Source of the DNA: Nocardioides terrae
GTDB lineage: Bacteria; Actinomycetota; Actinomycetes; Propionibacteriales; Nocardioidaceae
Assembly (NCBI RefSeq): GCF_900112345.1
Contig: NZ_FOLB01000001.1
Location: 62,001 to 126,000, forward strand
Length of the DNA stretch: 64,000 nucleotides
Direction of reading: 5' to 3'
This document shows positions 32,780-44,802 of the stretch, in pieces; position 1 is the stretch's first letter, and each line of letters starts with the position of its first letter. The notes beneath the pieces were generated by a model that was not told the DNA's origin, did not search any database, and was given only the letters and a program-made list of their open reading frames with translations. Made by a program: the position numbers and the translations under genes.

Positions 32780-35389
32780 TCAGGCCGTCGAGACGACCCC
32801 GAGCTCGGCGTACGACGCCAGGTGGCCGTTGCGGGGCACGACCCGCACCGTGTAGCCGAAGGGACCGGCCTGCTCGAGCGCGACCTGGGCGCCGAAGCTG
32901 TGCCGGCCGGCCTCGTAGGACTCGGTGAGGTCGAGCACCGTGCAAGTGCTGTCGCGCAGCAGGTCATCGGCGTCCGCGCGGCCGTAGAGCAGCTGGACGT
33001 CGACGTCGTCGGGCGAGAGCTCGCCGAGCGCGACGAACGCGCGGACCGACAGCAGGTCGCCGACCTGCGGGGCGTCGCCGACGCCGCTGCCCTCGACGTG
33101 CTCGACCCGGACCTGCGACCACGCGCCCTTGACGCGCTGCTTCCAGGCGGCGAGGTCGCGGGCGCCGGCGTAGTCGCTGTTGAGCGAGCGGGCGTTCCCG
33201 GCGGCCGGGCTGTAGAGCTGGCGGACGTAGTCGCGGACCATGCGGGTCGCCAGCACCTTCGGCCCCAGCGACTTCAGCGTGTGGCGGAGCATCTCCAGCC
33301 AGCGGGTCGGCACGCCGTCCTCGTCGACGTCGTAGAACCGCGGCGCGATCTCGTTCTCGATCAGGTCGTAGAGGGCCGAGGCCTCCAGGTCGTCGCGGCG
33401 GTCGGGGTCGTCCAGGCCGTCGGCGGACGGGATGGCCCAGCCGTTCTGGCCGTCGTACCACTCGTCCCACCAGCCGTCGAGGATGGAGAGGTTGAGCCCA
33501 CCGTTCAGCGCCGACTTCATGCCCGACGTCCCGCACGCCTCGTAGGGGCGAAGCGGGTTGTTGAGCCAGACGTCGCAGCCCGGGTAGAGCGGCTGCGCCA
33601 TCGCGATGTCGTAGTTGGGCAGGAAGACGATGCGGTGCCGGACCTCGGGGTCGTCGGCGAACCGCACCATCTCCTGGATCAGCCGCTTGCCGCCGTCGTC
33701 GGCGGGGTGCGACTTGCCGGCGATGACCAGCTGCACCGGACGCTCGGGGTCGAGCAGCAGCCGCTTGAGACGGGCCGGGTCGCGCAGCATCAGCGTCAGG
33801 CGCTTGTACGACGGCACGCGCCGGGCGAAGCCGATGGTGAGGACGTCCGGGGAGAGCGCCTCGTCGACCCATCCGAGCTCGGCCTTCGCCGCGCCGCGGT
33901 TCTCCCACGACTCGCACAGGCGGCGGCGGGCGTCCAGGACGAGGCGCTCGCGGAGCCGGCGCTTGACCGCCCACACCTGGTCGCCCGGCACCTTGTCGAC
34001 GATCGCCCAGAACGTGTCCGGGTCGTCGAAGTCGACACCCTGCTCCGCGGCCAGGCCGAACATCTCGCGGGCGACCCATGTCGGGGCGTGCACGCCGTTG
34101 GTGATCGACCCGATCGGGACCTCGGCCTCGTCGAAGGCCGGCCACAGCCCGTTGAACATGCCGCGGGAGACCTGGCCGTGCAGCAGCGAGACACCATTCG
34201 CGCGCTGGGCGAGCCGGAAGCCCATGACGGCCATGTTGAAGACCGAGGGGTCTCCCCCGGCGTAGTCCTCGGCGCCCAGCGCGAGCACCCGCTCCACCGG
34301 GACGCCCGGCGTCGCGCCCGACCCCTCGGCGAAGTACTGCTCGACGAGGGTCCGCGGGAACCGGTCGATGCCGGCCGGGACGGGGGTGTGGGTGGTGAAG
34401 ACGGTCGAGGCGCGGCCGACCTCCAGCGCGGTCTCGAAGTCGAGGCGCGGGCCGCCCTCGGCGACGGTGAGCTCGCGGATGCGTTCCAGGCCGAGGAAGC
34501 CGGCGTGGCCCTCGTTGGTGTGGAACACCTCGGGCGCGGGCGCCCCGGTGATGCGGGAGTAGGCGCGCAGCGCGCGGACGCCGCCGACGCCCAGCAGCAG
34601 CTCCTGGCGCAGCCGGTGCTCGCTGTTGCCGCCGTAGAGCCGGTCGGTCACGTCGACGTAGTGGTCGGGGTTGCCCTCGATGTCGGTGTCGAGCATGAGC
34701 AGGGGCACGCGGCCGACGCTGGCCACCCAGATGCGCGCGACCAGGTCCGGTCCGCCGGGCAGCGCGATCGAGATGGTCGCGGGGGTGCCGTCGGCCTCGC
34801 GCAGCGCCGAGATCGGCAGCCCGTCCGGGTCGAGGACGGGGTAGGTCTCCTGCTGCCAGCCGTCGCGGGACAGCGACTGCCGGAAGTAGCCGTGCTTGTA
34901 GAACAGGCCGACGCCGATGATGGGCACGCCGAGGTCGCTGGCGGCCTTGAGGTGGTCGCCGGCGAGGATGCCGAGCCCACCGGAGTACTGCGGCAGGACC
35001 GCGGTGATGCCGAACTCGGGCGAGAAGTAGCCCACCGCGCGCGGCGCGACCCCGCCCGTCGAACCTCCGGAGGCGTCGGCGACGTCCGCGAAGGCACGCT
35101 GGTACCAGCGGTCCTCGGTGAGGTAGCTCTGCAGGTCCGCCTCGGCCGCACGGAGCCGGCCGAGGAAGTCCTCGTCGGCGGCGAGCTCCTCCAGGCGCGA
35201 CCGGCTCACGCCGCCGAGGAGCCGGACCGGGTCGTGGCCGGTCGACTCCCACAGCTGCGCGTCGACGGCGGCGAAGACGTCCTGCGTCGGCGGGTGCCAC
35301 GACCAGCGCAGGTTGCCGGCGAGGGCGTCGAGCGCGCGCAGGGGCTCGGGCAGGACGGGACGGACGGTGAACCGACGGATCGCACGCAT
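32780..35389 (-). CDS. glgP: Alpha-glucan phosphorylase
   Basis: This 869-residue phosphorylase of the DUF3417/GlgP type releases glucose-1-phosphate from alpha-1,4-glucan. N-terminal DUF3417 region (LRALDALAGNLRWSWHP) precedes the phosphorylase core. The PLP-site region is in NPLRPYEACGTSGMKSALNGG, and GYFSPEFGI and VFTTHTPVPAG are typical. The start at 35389 is preceded 7 bases earlier by TAGCGT, predicting a leaderless mRNA. A 14-bp palindrome overlaps the expected -35. In Mycobacterium, GlgP of this type may also produce maltose-1-phosphate from non-reducing ends, feeding the GlgE cycle encoded divergently. Confidence 0.95.
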   Translation of the reverse strand: MRAIRRFTVRPVLPEPLRALDALAGNLRWSWHPPTQDVFAAVDAQLWESTGHDPVRLLGGVSRSRLEELAADEDFLGRLRAAEADLQSYLTEDRWYQRAFADVADASGGSTGGVAPRAVGYFSPEFGITAVLPQYSGGLGILAGDHLKAASDLGVPIIGVGLFYKHGYFRQSLSRDGWQQETYPVLDPDGLPISALREADGTPATISIALPGGPDLVARIWVASVGRVPLLMLDTDIEGNPDHYVDVTDRLYGGNSEHRLRQELLLGVGGVRALRAYSRITGAPAPEVFHTNEGHAGFLGLERIRELTVAEGGPRLDFETALEVGRASTVFTTHTPVPAGIDRFPRTLVEQYFAEGSGATPGVPVERVLALGAEDYAGGDPSVFNMAVMGFRLAQRANGVSLLHGQVSRGMFNGLWPAFDEAEVPIGSITNGVHAPTWVAREMFGLAAEQGVDFDDPDTFWAIVDKVPGDQVWAVKRRLRERLVLDARRRLCESWENRGAAKAELGWVDEALSPDVLTIGFARRVPSYKRLTLMLRDPARLKRLLLDPERPVQLVIAGKSHPADDGGKRLIQEMVRFADDPEVRHRIVFLPNYDIAMAQPLYPGCDVWLNNPLRPYEACGTSGMKSALNGGLNLSILDGWWDEWYDGQNGWAIPSADGLDDPDRRDDLEASALYDLIENEIAPRFYDVDEDGVPTRWLEMLRHTLKSLGPKVLATRMVRDYVRQLYSPAAGNARSLNSDYAGARDLAAWKQRVKGAWSQVRVEHVEGSGVGDAPQVGDLLSVRAFVALGELSPDDVDVQLLYGRADADDLLRDSTCTVLDLTESYEAGRHSFGAQVALEQAGPFGYTVRVVPRNGHLASYAELGVVSTA

Positions 35390-35396
35390 GGGCCCG

Positions 35397-35402
35397 ACGC
35401 TA
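35397..35402 (-). promoter_or_regulatory. Predicted -10 element for leaderless glgP transcript
   Basis: Minus-strand TAGCGT, 7 bases before the ATG at 35389. A TTGGAT match lies 19 bases further upstream within the palindrome at 35414-35427. Confidence 0.5.
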
Positions 35403-35413
35403 ACGCAAGGACC

Positions 35414-35427
35414 TTGGATCGATCCAA
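35414..35427. promoter_or_regulatory. Candidate operator between glgP and glgE
   Basis: TTGGATCGATCCAA is a perfect 14-bp palindrome with a central CG, the architecture of LacI-family operators. It lies across the -35 region of glgP and about 50 bases upstream of the glgE -10. One repressor could therefore coordinate breakdown (glgP) with the glgE operon. No LacI-family gene is in the window. Confidence 0.6.
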
Positions 35428-35476
35428 CACTTCGGGCGAATCACCGGGCGGAAGCATGCGTAGGGGCCCGGCTGGA

Positions 35477-35482
35477 TAGTTT
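35477..35482 (+). promoter_or_regulatory. Predicted -10 element for leaderless glgE operon
   Basis: TAGTTT lies 6 bases before the ATG at 35489, predicting a leaderless start for the glgE-treS-mak-glgB transcript. Confidence 0.5.
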
Positions 35483-35488
35483 GATGCC

Positions 35489-37458
35489 ATGGTCGGACGC
35501 ATCCCCGTGCTGGACGTGCACCCCCTCGTCGATCTCGGGCGGCAGCCCGCGAAGGCGACCGTCGGCGAGCCCTTCCCCGTCCGAGCGACCGTGTTCCGGG
35601 AGGGGCACGACCTCCTCGGGGCCGATGTGGTCCTCCTCGACCCGACGGGCGTACGCCGACCACCGGTGCGGATGACGGAGACCGGGCCGAGGAGCGACCG
35701 CTACGAGGCCTGGGTGACCCCCGACGTCGAGGGGCTGTGGACCTTCGAGGTCCAGTCGTGGTCGGACCCGCTCGGCACCTGGCTGCACGACGCCCCGATC
35801 AAGATCGACGCGGGCGTCGACGTGGAGCTGATGTTCACCGAGGGCCGGCTCCTGCTCGAGCGGGTGCTGGCCGACGAGACGCTGAGCCGGGCCGACGCCG
35901 CCACCGTCCGGGCGGCCGTGGACGCCGCCTCGGACGCCACCCGGCCCTCGGCCGCCCGCATCGCCGTCCTCACCGCACCGGACCTGGTCCGCGTCCTGCG
36001 CGCGCACCCGCTGCGCGAGCTCGTCACGACGGAGGGCCCCTACCCGGCGTACGCGGACAGGCGGCGGGCACTGTTCGGGAGCTGGTACGAGTTCTTCCCG
36101 CGCTCCGAGGGCGCCGCGCCCGACGAGAAGGGCGTCCTGCGCAGCGGCACCTTCGCGACCGCCGCGAAGCGGCTCGACGCGGTGGCCGCGATGGGCTTCG
36201 ACGTGATCTACCTCCCGCCGGTCCACCCGATCGGCGAGGTCAACCGCAAGGGCCCCAACAACTCCCTCACGCCCGGCCCCGACGACGTCGGCAGCCCGTG
36301 GGCGATCGGCTCCAAGGACGGCGGCCACGACGCCATCCACCCCGACCTCGGCACCTTCGCCGACTTCGACGCCTTCGTCGCGCGCGCCGGCGAGCTCGGC
36401 CTGGAGGTGGCGATCGACCTGGCCCTGCAGGCCGCCCCCGACCACCCGTGGGTCAAGGCGCACCAGGAGTGGTTCACCACCCGCGCCGACGGCACGATCG
36501 CCTACGCGGAGAACCCGCCGAAGAAGTACCAGGACATCTACCCGATCAACTTCGACAACGACCCCACGGGCATCGCGCAGGAGGTGCTCCGGGTGCTGCG
36601 GCTGTGGATGTCGCACGGCGTCCGGATCTTCCGCGTCGACAACCCGCACACCAAGCCCGTGGCGTTCTGGGAGTGGCTGCTCCGCGAGGTGCGCAGCACC
36701 GACCCCGACGTGCTGTTCCTGTCCGAGGCGTTCACCCGCCCGGCGATGATGCACGCGCTCGGGGCCGTAGGCTTCCACCAGTCCTACACCTACTTCACCT
36801 GGCGGGTGGAGAAGTCCGAGATCGAGGACTACCTGCTCGAGGTGTCGTCGGAGTCCGACCACCTGCTGCGGCCCAACTTCTTCGTCAACACCCCCGACAT
36901 CCTGCACGCGTCCCTGCAGTACGGTGGCCCCGCGGCGTTCAAGATCCGCGCCACCCTGGCCGCGATGGGCTCCCCCTCCTGGGGCGTGTACGCCGGCTAC
37001 GAGCTGTTCGAGCACGTCGCGGTCCGCCCGGGCAGCGAGGAGTACCTCGACTCCGAGAAGTACCAGCTGCGGCCGCGCGACTGGGACGCCGCCGAGCGCG
37101 AGGGGCGGACCCTGGCGCCGTACCTCACCCGGCTCAACGAGATCCGCCGCGCGCATCCCGCCCTGCAGCTGCTGCGCAACCTGACCGTCCACCGGGCCGA
37201 CGACGACCACACCCTCGTCTTCGCCAAGCAGCACGAGGGAGACACCATCAACGACACCGTCATCGTCGTTCTCAACCTGGACCCGCACGGCATGCGCGAG
37301 ACGATGGTCCACCTCGACCTCGCCGAGCTGGGCCTGCCGGAGAGCTTCGTGGTCCACGACGAGATCAGCGGCCAGGACTGGATGTGGGGACGCGACAACT
37401 ACGTCCGGCTCGACCCGGGCTGGGAGTCGGCCCACGTGCTCACCGTGAGGAGCGTGGC

Positions 37459-37462
<4 letters not shown>
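35489..37462 (+). CDS. glgE: Alpha-1,4-glucan:maltose-1-phosphate maltosyltransferase
   Basis: This 657-residue GH13_3 enzyme extends alpha-1,4-glucan with maltosyl units from maltose-1-phosphate. An N-terminal domain ([20 protein letters not shown]) precedes the four-domain amylase core. Catalytic residues are D384 in [10 protein letters not shown] and E413 in LFLSEAF, spaced as in the Streptomyces enzyme. The conserved [28 protein letters not shown] segment and [11 protein letters not shown] are all present. It is the first gene of a five-gene operon and overlaps treS by 4 bases (ATGA). The genes around it complete the trehalose-to-glycogen route. Confidence 0.97.
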
Positions 37463-39344
<1,882 letters not shown>

Positions 39345-39348
<4 letters not shown>

Positions 39349-40817
39349 ACACGCCGAGGAGCGGGTCACCCTCGTCCGCCGACCACCTGGACCGGAAGGT
39401 CTTCGCCGACTACCTCGTCCGCACCCGCTGGTTCGGCGGCAAGGGGCGCTCCTTCGAGGTCACCGACATCCGGGTGCTCGCGGAGCTCCCCGGCCGGCTC
39501 GACGACAGCCCGCACGTCCTCGACCACCTCGTCGAGGTGACCTACGCCGCCGCGGGCGACGAGGCCGGCCGCTCCCCCGACGTCGAGCTCTACCAGGTGC
39601 CGCTCGCGCTCTACGAGCACCCGCAGGGCCGGCTCGACCACGCCTTCATCGGGTGGTGGGAGGACCCCACCCTGGGCTGGGTGCATGCGTACGACGCCGT
39701 GCACGACCGCGAGGCGATGGCCTGCCTGCTGCGCTCCTTCGACGCCGCCGCAGCCGGCGAGCTCCCTGAGGGCCCGCTCGCGTTCCGCCGGCTCCCGGGC
39801 CACGACCTCGACACGACCGCCCACTCGACTCTCTTCTCGGGCGAGCAGTCCAACTCGTCGGTCGCCTTCGGCGAGGACTCGCTGATGAAGCTGTTCCGCA
39901 AGGTCACTCCGGGCGTGAACCCCGACATCGAGATCCACCGGGCGCTCACCGAGGTCGGCTCCGACCACGTCGCCGCTCTCTACGGCTGGCTGGAGGTCGA
40001 GACCGCCGCCAACGCCGACGGCATCGCACAGCCGGTGATGCAGCTGGCGATGCTGCAGCAGTTCTTCCGCACCGCGACCGACGGCTGGGACCTGGCCCTC
40101 GCCAGCGTCCGCGGCCTCCTCGGCAGTCCCGAGCTCCACGCCACCGACTCCGGCGGCGACTTCGCCCCCGAGGCGACCCGACTGGGCGAGGCGGTCGCCG
40201 ACGTGCACCGGCTGCTGGCCGAGCACTTCCCGACCGAGACGCGCGGGCCCGAGGCCACCGTGGCGCTCGCGGCGACCATGAGCGAGCGCCTCGACCGGGC
40301 CCTGGCCGTCGTACCCGACCTGGCGGCGCACGCCGACCGGCTGCGCGGGATCTTCGGCCGGGTGGCCGAGCTCGGCGGCCTCCAGGTGCAGCGCATCCAC
40401 GGCGACCTCCACCTCGGCCAGACCCTGCGCACGTCGAAGGGCTGGAAGATCGTCGACTTCGAGGGCGAGCCGGCCAAGCAGCTGGCCGAGCGGACGCTGC
40501 CCGACTCGCCGTGGCGCGACGTCGCGGGCATGCTGCGCTCCTTCGACTACGCCCCGCGCTCGGTGGAGCACAGCCAGGCGAGCGGCGAGAGCGACGCCGA
40601 GCTCGCCGAGCTGCGGCGGATGCGCGCCGGCGAATGGGCCAACCGCAACCGCAACCACTTCATCGTCGCCTACGGCGGCGACCTGACCGTCGAGCAGCGG
40701 GTGCTGCTCGACGCCTACGTCGCCGACAAGGCCGTGTACGAGACCGTCTACGAAGCGCGCAACCGGCCGGGCTGGCTCAGCATCCCGCTCGAGGCCATCG
40801 CGCAGATCGGAGCGTGA
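39345..40817 (+). CDS. mak: Maltokinase
   Basis: This 490-residue APH-fold kinase phosphorylates maltose at C1 with ATP, producing the GlgE substrate. The N-terminal cap domain is recognisable from [20 protein letters not shown]. The kinase motifs are [11 protein letters not shown] (about residues 352-360) and [10 protein letters not shown]. The GTG start at 39345 overlaps the treS stop. The next gene, glgB, starts 1 base after the mak stop. The length is slightly longer than mycobacterial Mak. Confidence 0.94.
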
Positions 40818-40818
40818 C

Positions 40819-43098
40819 ATGACCGAGAGCACCCCCGGGCCGGTCATCGCCCGCCCCGTCGACATCCACGAGCTCGGCGCACTCGTCGACGGCCGGCACG
40901 CCAGCCCGCACTCCGTCCTCGGCCCCCACCCGCACGACGAAGGCGTCACGGTCCGCGTCCTCAAGCCGCTCGCAGCCAGCGTCGTGGTCCGCTACCGCGA
41001 CGGCGAGGCGTGGGCGGACGCCGAGCTGACCCACGAGCACGAGGGCGTCTGGGTCGGGGTGCTCCCCGTGACCGACGTCCCCGACTACCGCCTCGTCGTC
41101 GCCTACCAGTCCGACGGCGGCGTCCACACCATCGAGGTCGACGACCCCTACCGCTTCCTGCCGAGCGTCGGCGAGGTCGACCAGCACCTGATCCGCGAGG
41201 GCCGCCACGAGCAGCTCTGGAAGGTGCTCGGCGCCCGCGTGCACCGCTACGAGTCCCCCGGCGGCCCCGACGTGGTCGGGACCTCCTTCGCGGTCTGGGC
41301 CCCGCGCGCGCACGGCGTGCGGCTCGAGGGCGACTTCAACAGCTGGGACGGCCGCGAGCACCCGATGCGGCAGCTCGGCGAGTCCGGCGTGTGGGAGCTC
41401 TTCGTGCCGGAGGTCGGCAGCGGCACCCGCTACAAGTTCATCATCCTCGGCGCCGACGAGCACTGGCGCGAGAAGGCCGACCCGATGGCGAGCTGGGCGG
41501 AGGTGCCGCCCCACACGTCCTCGACGGTCTTCGAGTCCGGCTACACCTGGCAGGACGACGACTGGATGGAGGCCCGCCGCACGCAGCAGCCGGTGACGCG
41601 GCCGATGTCGGTCTACGAGGTCCACCTCGGCTCCTGGCGTCGCGACCGGACCTACGCCCAGCTGGCCGACGAGCTGGTCGGCTACGTCAGCGACCTCGGA
41701 TTCACCCATGTCGAGCTGATGCCGGTCATGCAGCACCCCTTCGGCGGGTCGTGGGGCTACCACGTGACGTCGTACTTCGCCCCCGACTCCCGGCTGGGCA
41801 CCCCCGACGACTTCCGTTACCTCGTCGACCGGCTGCACCAGGCCGGCATCGGCGTCATCCTCGACTGGGTGCCCGGGCACTTCGCGACCGACGAGTGGGC
41901 ACTGGCCCGGTTCGACGGCGCCCCGCTCTACGAGCACCCCGACCCACGCCGCGGCTGGCACCAGGAGTGGGGCTCGCACATCTTCGACTTCGGCCGGCCC
42001 GAGGTGCGCAACTTCCTCTACGCCAACGCGATCTACTGGCTCGAGGAGTTCCACGCCGACGGGCTGCGCGTCGACGGCGTCGCGTCGATGCTCTACCTCG
42101 ACTACGCGCGCAACGAGGGCGAGTGGGTCCCCAACGTCCACGGCGGCCGGGAGAACCTCGAGGCGGTGCAGTTCCTCCAGGAGATGAACGCCACCACCTA
42201 CAAGCGGGTGCCCGGCATCGTCACGATCGCCGAGGAGTCCACCTCCTGGCCGGGCGTCACGCGGGCGACCGACGCCGGGGGCCTCGGCTTCGGCTTCAAG
42301 TGGAACATGGGCTGGATGCACGACACGCTCGACTACCTCGCCCGCGACCCCGTGCACCGCTCCTGGCACCACCACGACATGACGTTCGCGCTGACCTACG
42401 CCTGGTCGGAGAACTACGTCCTGCCGCTCTCCCACGACGAGGTGGTCCACGGCAAGGGCTCGCTGCTGCGCAAGATGCCCGGCGACCGCTGGCGCCAGCT
42501 CGCCAACCTGCGCGCCTACCTCGCGTTCATGTGGGCCCACCCCGGCAAGCAACTGCTCTTCATGGGCTGCGAGTTCGGCCAGGAGTCGGAGTGGGCCGAG
42601 TCGCGCGAGCTGGACTGGTGGCTGCTCGACCACCCGGAGCACCGCGGCGTCCACGCGCTCGTGCGCGACCTCAACCGGACCTACCAGCAGACCCCGGCCC
42701 TGTGGGAGCAGGACGACTCGCCGGCCGGCTTCCAGTGGATCGACGCCGACGACACCGAGCACAACGTCTACGCGTTCGTGCGCCGCGCCGCCGCGGCCGA
42801 GAGCGGGGCCGAGAGCGCGGCCGAAGGCGGGGCCGAGAGTGCCGAGGGTGCCGCGGGTGAGCAGCTCGTCTGCATCTCCAACTTCGCCGCGGTCCCCTAC
42901 GACGGCTACCGCGTCGGCCTCCCGTCGGAGGGGATCTGGGAGGAGGTCGTCAACACCGACGCCGACGTCTACTCGGGCTCGGGCGTCGGCAACCTCGGCA
43001 CGGTCACGGCCGTCTCCGGCGAGCACAAGGGCTGGCCGGCGTACGCCGACCTGCGCGTGCCGCCGCTGGGCACGCTGTGGCTGCGGCGCCGGCCATGA
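40819..43098 (+). CDS. glgB: 1,4-alpha-glucan branching enzyme
   Basis: This 759-residue GH13_9 enzyme introduces alpha-1,6 branches. It has two N-terminal CBM48-like domains (HASPHSVLGPHPHDEGVTVR, then GTSFAVWAPRAHGVRLEGDF) and an amylase core with D419 in GLRVDGVASML and E472 in TIAEEST, then LPLSHDEVVHGKGSLL. In the C-terminal beta domain, after NVYAFVRR, a low-complexity Ala/Glu/Ser/Gly stretch of about 22 residues interrupts the usual sheet before QLVCISNF. It overlaps the next gene by 4 bases. Its place in the operon fits branching of GlgE-made glucan. Confidence 0.96.
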   Translation: MTESTPGPVIARPVDIHELGALVDGRHASPHSVLGPHPHDEGVTVRVLKPLAASVVVRYRDGEAWADAELTHEHEGVWVGVLPVTDVPDYRLVVAYQSDGGVHTIEVDDPYRFLPSVGEVDQHLIREGRHEQLWKVLGARVHRYESPGGPDVVGTSFAVWAPRAHGVRLEGDFNSWDGREHPMRQLGESGVWELFVPEVGSGTRYKFIILGADEHWREKADPMASWAEVPPHTSSTVFESGYTWQDDDWMEARRTQQPVTRPMSVYEVHLGSWRRDRTYAQLADELVGYVSDLGFTHVELMPVMQHPFGGSWGYHVTSYFAPDSRLGTPDDFRYLVDRLHQAGIGVILDWVPGHFATDEWALARFDGAPLYEHPDPRRGWHQEWGSHIFDFGRPEVRNFLYANAIYWLEEFHADGLRVDGVASMLYLDYARNEGEWVPNVHGGRENLEAVQFLQEMNATTYKRVPGIVTIAEESTSWPGVTRATDAGGLGFGFKWNMGWMHDTLDYLARDPVHRSWHHHDMTFALTYAWSENYVLPLSHDEVVHGKGSLLRKMPGDRWRQLANLRAYLAFMWAHPGKQLLFMGCEFGQESEWAESRELDWWLLDHPEHRGVHALVRDLNRTYQQTPALWEQDDSPAGFQWIDADDTEHNVYAFVRRAAAAESGAESAAEGGAESAEGAAGEQLVCISNFAAVPYDGYRVGLPSEGIWEEVVNTDADVYSGSGVGNLGTVTAVSGEHKGWPAYADLRVPPLGTLWLRRRP

Positions 43099-44798
43099 CC
43101 AGGTTCGGCCCGCACGCCAGCCACATCAGCACCGGTGACCTCTGGTGGAAGAACGCCGTCATCTACTGCGTGGACGTGGAGGCGTTCTACGACTCCGACG
43201 GCGACGGCGTCGGCGACCTCGCCGGGCTGACCGACCGGATCGACTACCTGGCCGAGCTGGGGGTCACCTGCCTGTGGCTGATGCCCTTCTACCCGACGCC
43301 GGGCCGGGACGACGGCTACGACGTGACCGACATGTTCGGCGTCGACCCCCGCTTCGGCACCCACGGTGACCTCGTCGAGCTCGTCCGGGCCGCCGGCGAC
43401 CGGGGCATCCGGGTGATCGCCGACCTGGTCGTCAACCACACCTCCGACCAGCATCCCTGGTTCCAGCAGGCGCGCAGCAGCAAGGACAGCCCCTACCGCG
43501 ACTACTACGTCTGGCGCTCCGACCCTCCACCGGACACCAAGGGCCAGGTCGTCTTCCCCGACACCGAGGACAGCATCTGGGCCCACGACGAGCAGAGCGG
43601 CGAGTGGTACCTCCACCACTTCCACAGCTACCAACCGGACCTCAACTTCGCCAACCCCGCGGTGCGCGACCAGATCGCGAAGTCCATCGGGTTCTGGCTC
43701 CAGGTCGGGCTCTCCGGCTTCCGGGTCGACGCCGTCCCGTTCCTGGTCGCCGACCTCGACACCGAGGCCGACGACGTACCCGGAGACCCGCACGACTACC
43801 TCAAGCAGCTGCGCGCGTTCCTCGGCCGACGCCGGGGCGACGCGATCCTGCTCGGCGAGGTGAACCTGCCGCACAAGGACCAGCAGGCCTACTTCGGAGG
43901 CCCGTCCGGCGGCGACGAGCTCACGATGATGTTCGACTTCATCGGCATGGAGGCGCTCTACCTCTCCCTGGCCCGGCAGGACGCCCGGCCGGTCGCCAAG
44001 GCCCTCCGGGAACGGCCGAAGATCCACCCGGACTGCCACTGGGCGACCTTCGTCCGCAACCACGACGAGCTCACCCTCGACAAGCTCACCGACGAGGAGC
44101 GGCAGGAGGTCTTCGCGGCGTTCGGGCCGGAACCGGAGATGCAGATCTACGGGCGCGGCCTCAAGCGGCGGCTGCCCAGCATGCTCGACGGCGACCCCCG
44201 GCGCATCCGGATGGTCTACAGCCTGCTCTTCAGCCTGCCCGGCACCCCGACGCTCTACTACGGCGAGGAGATCGGGATGGGCGAGGACCTCGCCGCCGAG
44301 GGGCGGCGGGCGGTGCGCACCCCGATGCAGTGGGAGAACGCGCGCAACGGCGGGTTCTCCACGGCCCCCGAGGGCGACCTCGTCCAGCGGCTCGTGTCCG
44401 GCGGCTTCGGCCCCGAGCACGTCAACGTGGCCGACCAGACCCGTGACCCGGACTCGCTGTGGCACTTCATGCGGGAGCTGATCCAGACCTACCGCGAGTG
44501 CCCGGAGCTCGGCTGGGGCGACTTCACGGTGCTGCGCCAGCCCGACCCGCGGGTGCTCGTCCACCGGTGTCGCTGGGACGGCGCCTCGGTCGTCGCCGTG
44601 CACAACCTCTCCTCCGAGCCGCTGACGGTGCGCTTCTCGCTGGCACCCGACGACCTGGAGGGCGAGGAGCCGGCCTGGCTGGAGGACCCGTTCGCGCACC
44701 GCTCGGTCGAGACCGCCGAGGACGGGGCGGTCGAGCTTCCCCTCGCCGGCTATGGCCACCACTGGCTGCGCGTGCGGCACGACGGCCAGCGCCGCTGA
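43095..44798 (+). CDS. TreS-like GH13 alpha-amylase family protein
   Basis: This 567-residue protein is a second trehalose-synthase-like GH13 enzyme, similar over its core to the TreS two genes upstream. Shared blocks include [13 protein letters not shown], the nucleophile in GFRVDAVPFL (D212), acid/base E255 in LLGEVNLP and [13 protein letters not shown]. It lacks the N-terminal tail of TreS. It differs in the region after the nucleophile (VADLDTEADDVPGDPHDYLK) and in the acid loop (GEVNLP instead of AEANQW). It could be a second TreS, a related isomerase or an alpha-glucan-acting enzyme. ATG 43095 overlaps the glgB stop by 4 bases, so it belongs to the operon. Confidence 0.85.
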   Translation: MTRFGPHASHISTGDLWWKNAVIYCVDVEAFYDSDGDGVGDLAGLTDRIDYLAELGVTCLWLMPFYPTPGRDDGYDVTDMFGVDPRFGTHGDLVELVRAAGDRGIRVIADLVVNHTSDQHPWFQQARSSKDSPYRDYYVWRSDPPPDTKGQVVFPDTEDSIWAHDEQSGEWYLHHFHSYQPDLNFANPAVRDQIAKSIGFWLQVGLSGFRVDAVPFLVADLDTEADDVPGDPHDYLKQLRAFLGRRRGDAILLGEVNLPHKDQQAYFGGPSGGDELTMMFDFIGMEALYLSLARQDARPVAKALRERPKIHPDCHWATFVRNHDELTLDKLTDEERQEVFAAFGPEPEMQIYGRGLKRRLPSMLDGDPRRIRMVYSLLFSLPGTPTLYYGEEIGMGEDLAAEGRRAVRTPMQWENARNGGFSTAPEGDLVQRLVSGGFGPEHVNVADQTRDPDSLWHFMRELIQTYRECPELGWGDFTVLRQPDPRVLVHRCRWDGASVVAVHNLSSEPLTVRFSLAPDDLEGEEPAWLEDPFAHRSVETAEDGAVELPLAGYGHHWLRVRHDGQRR

Positions 44799-44802
44799 GG
44801 CC

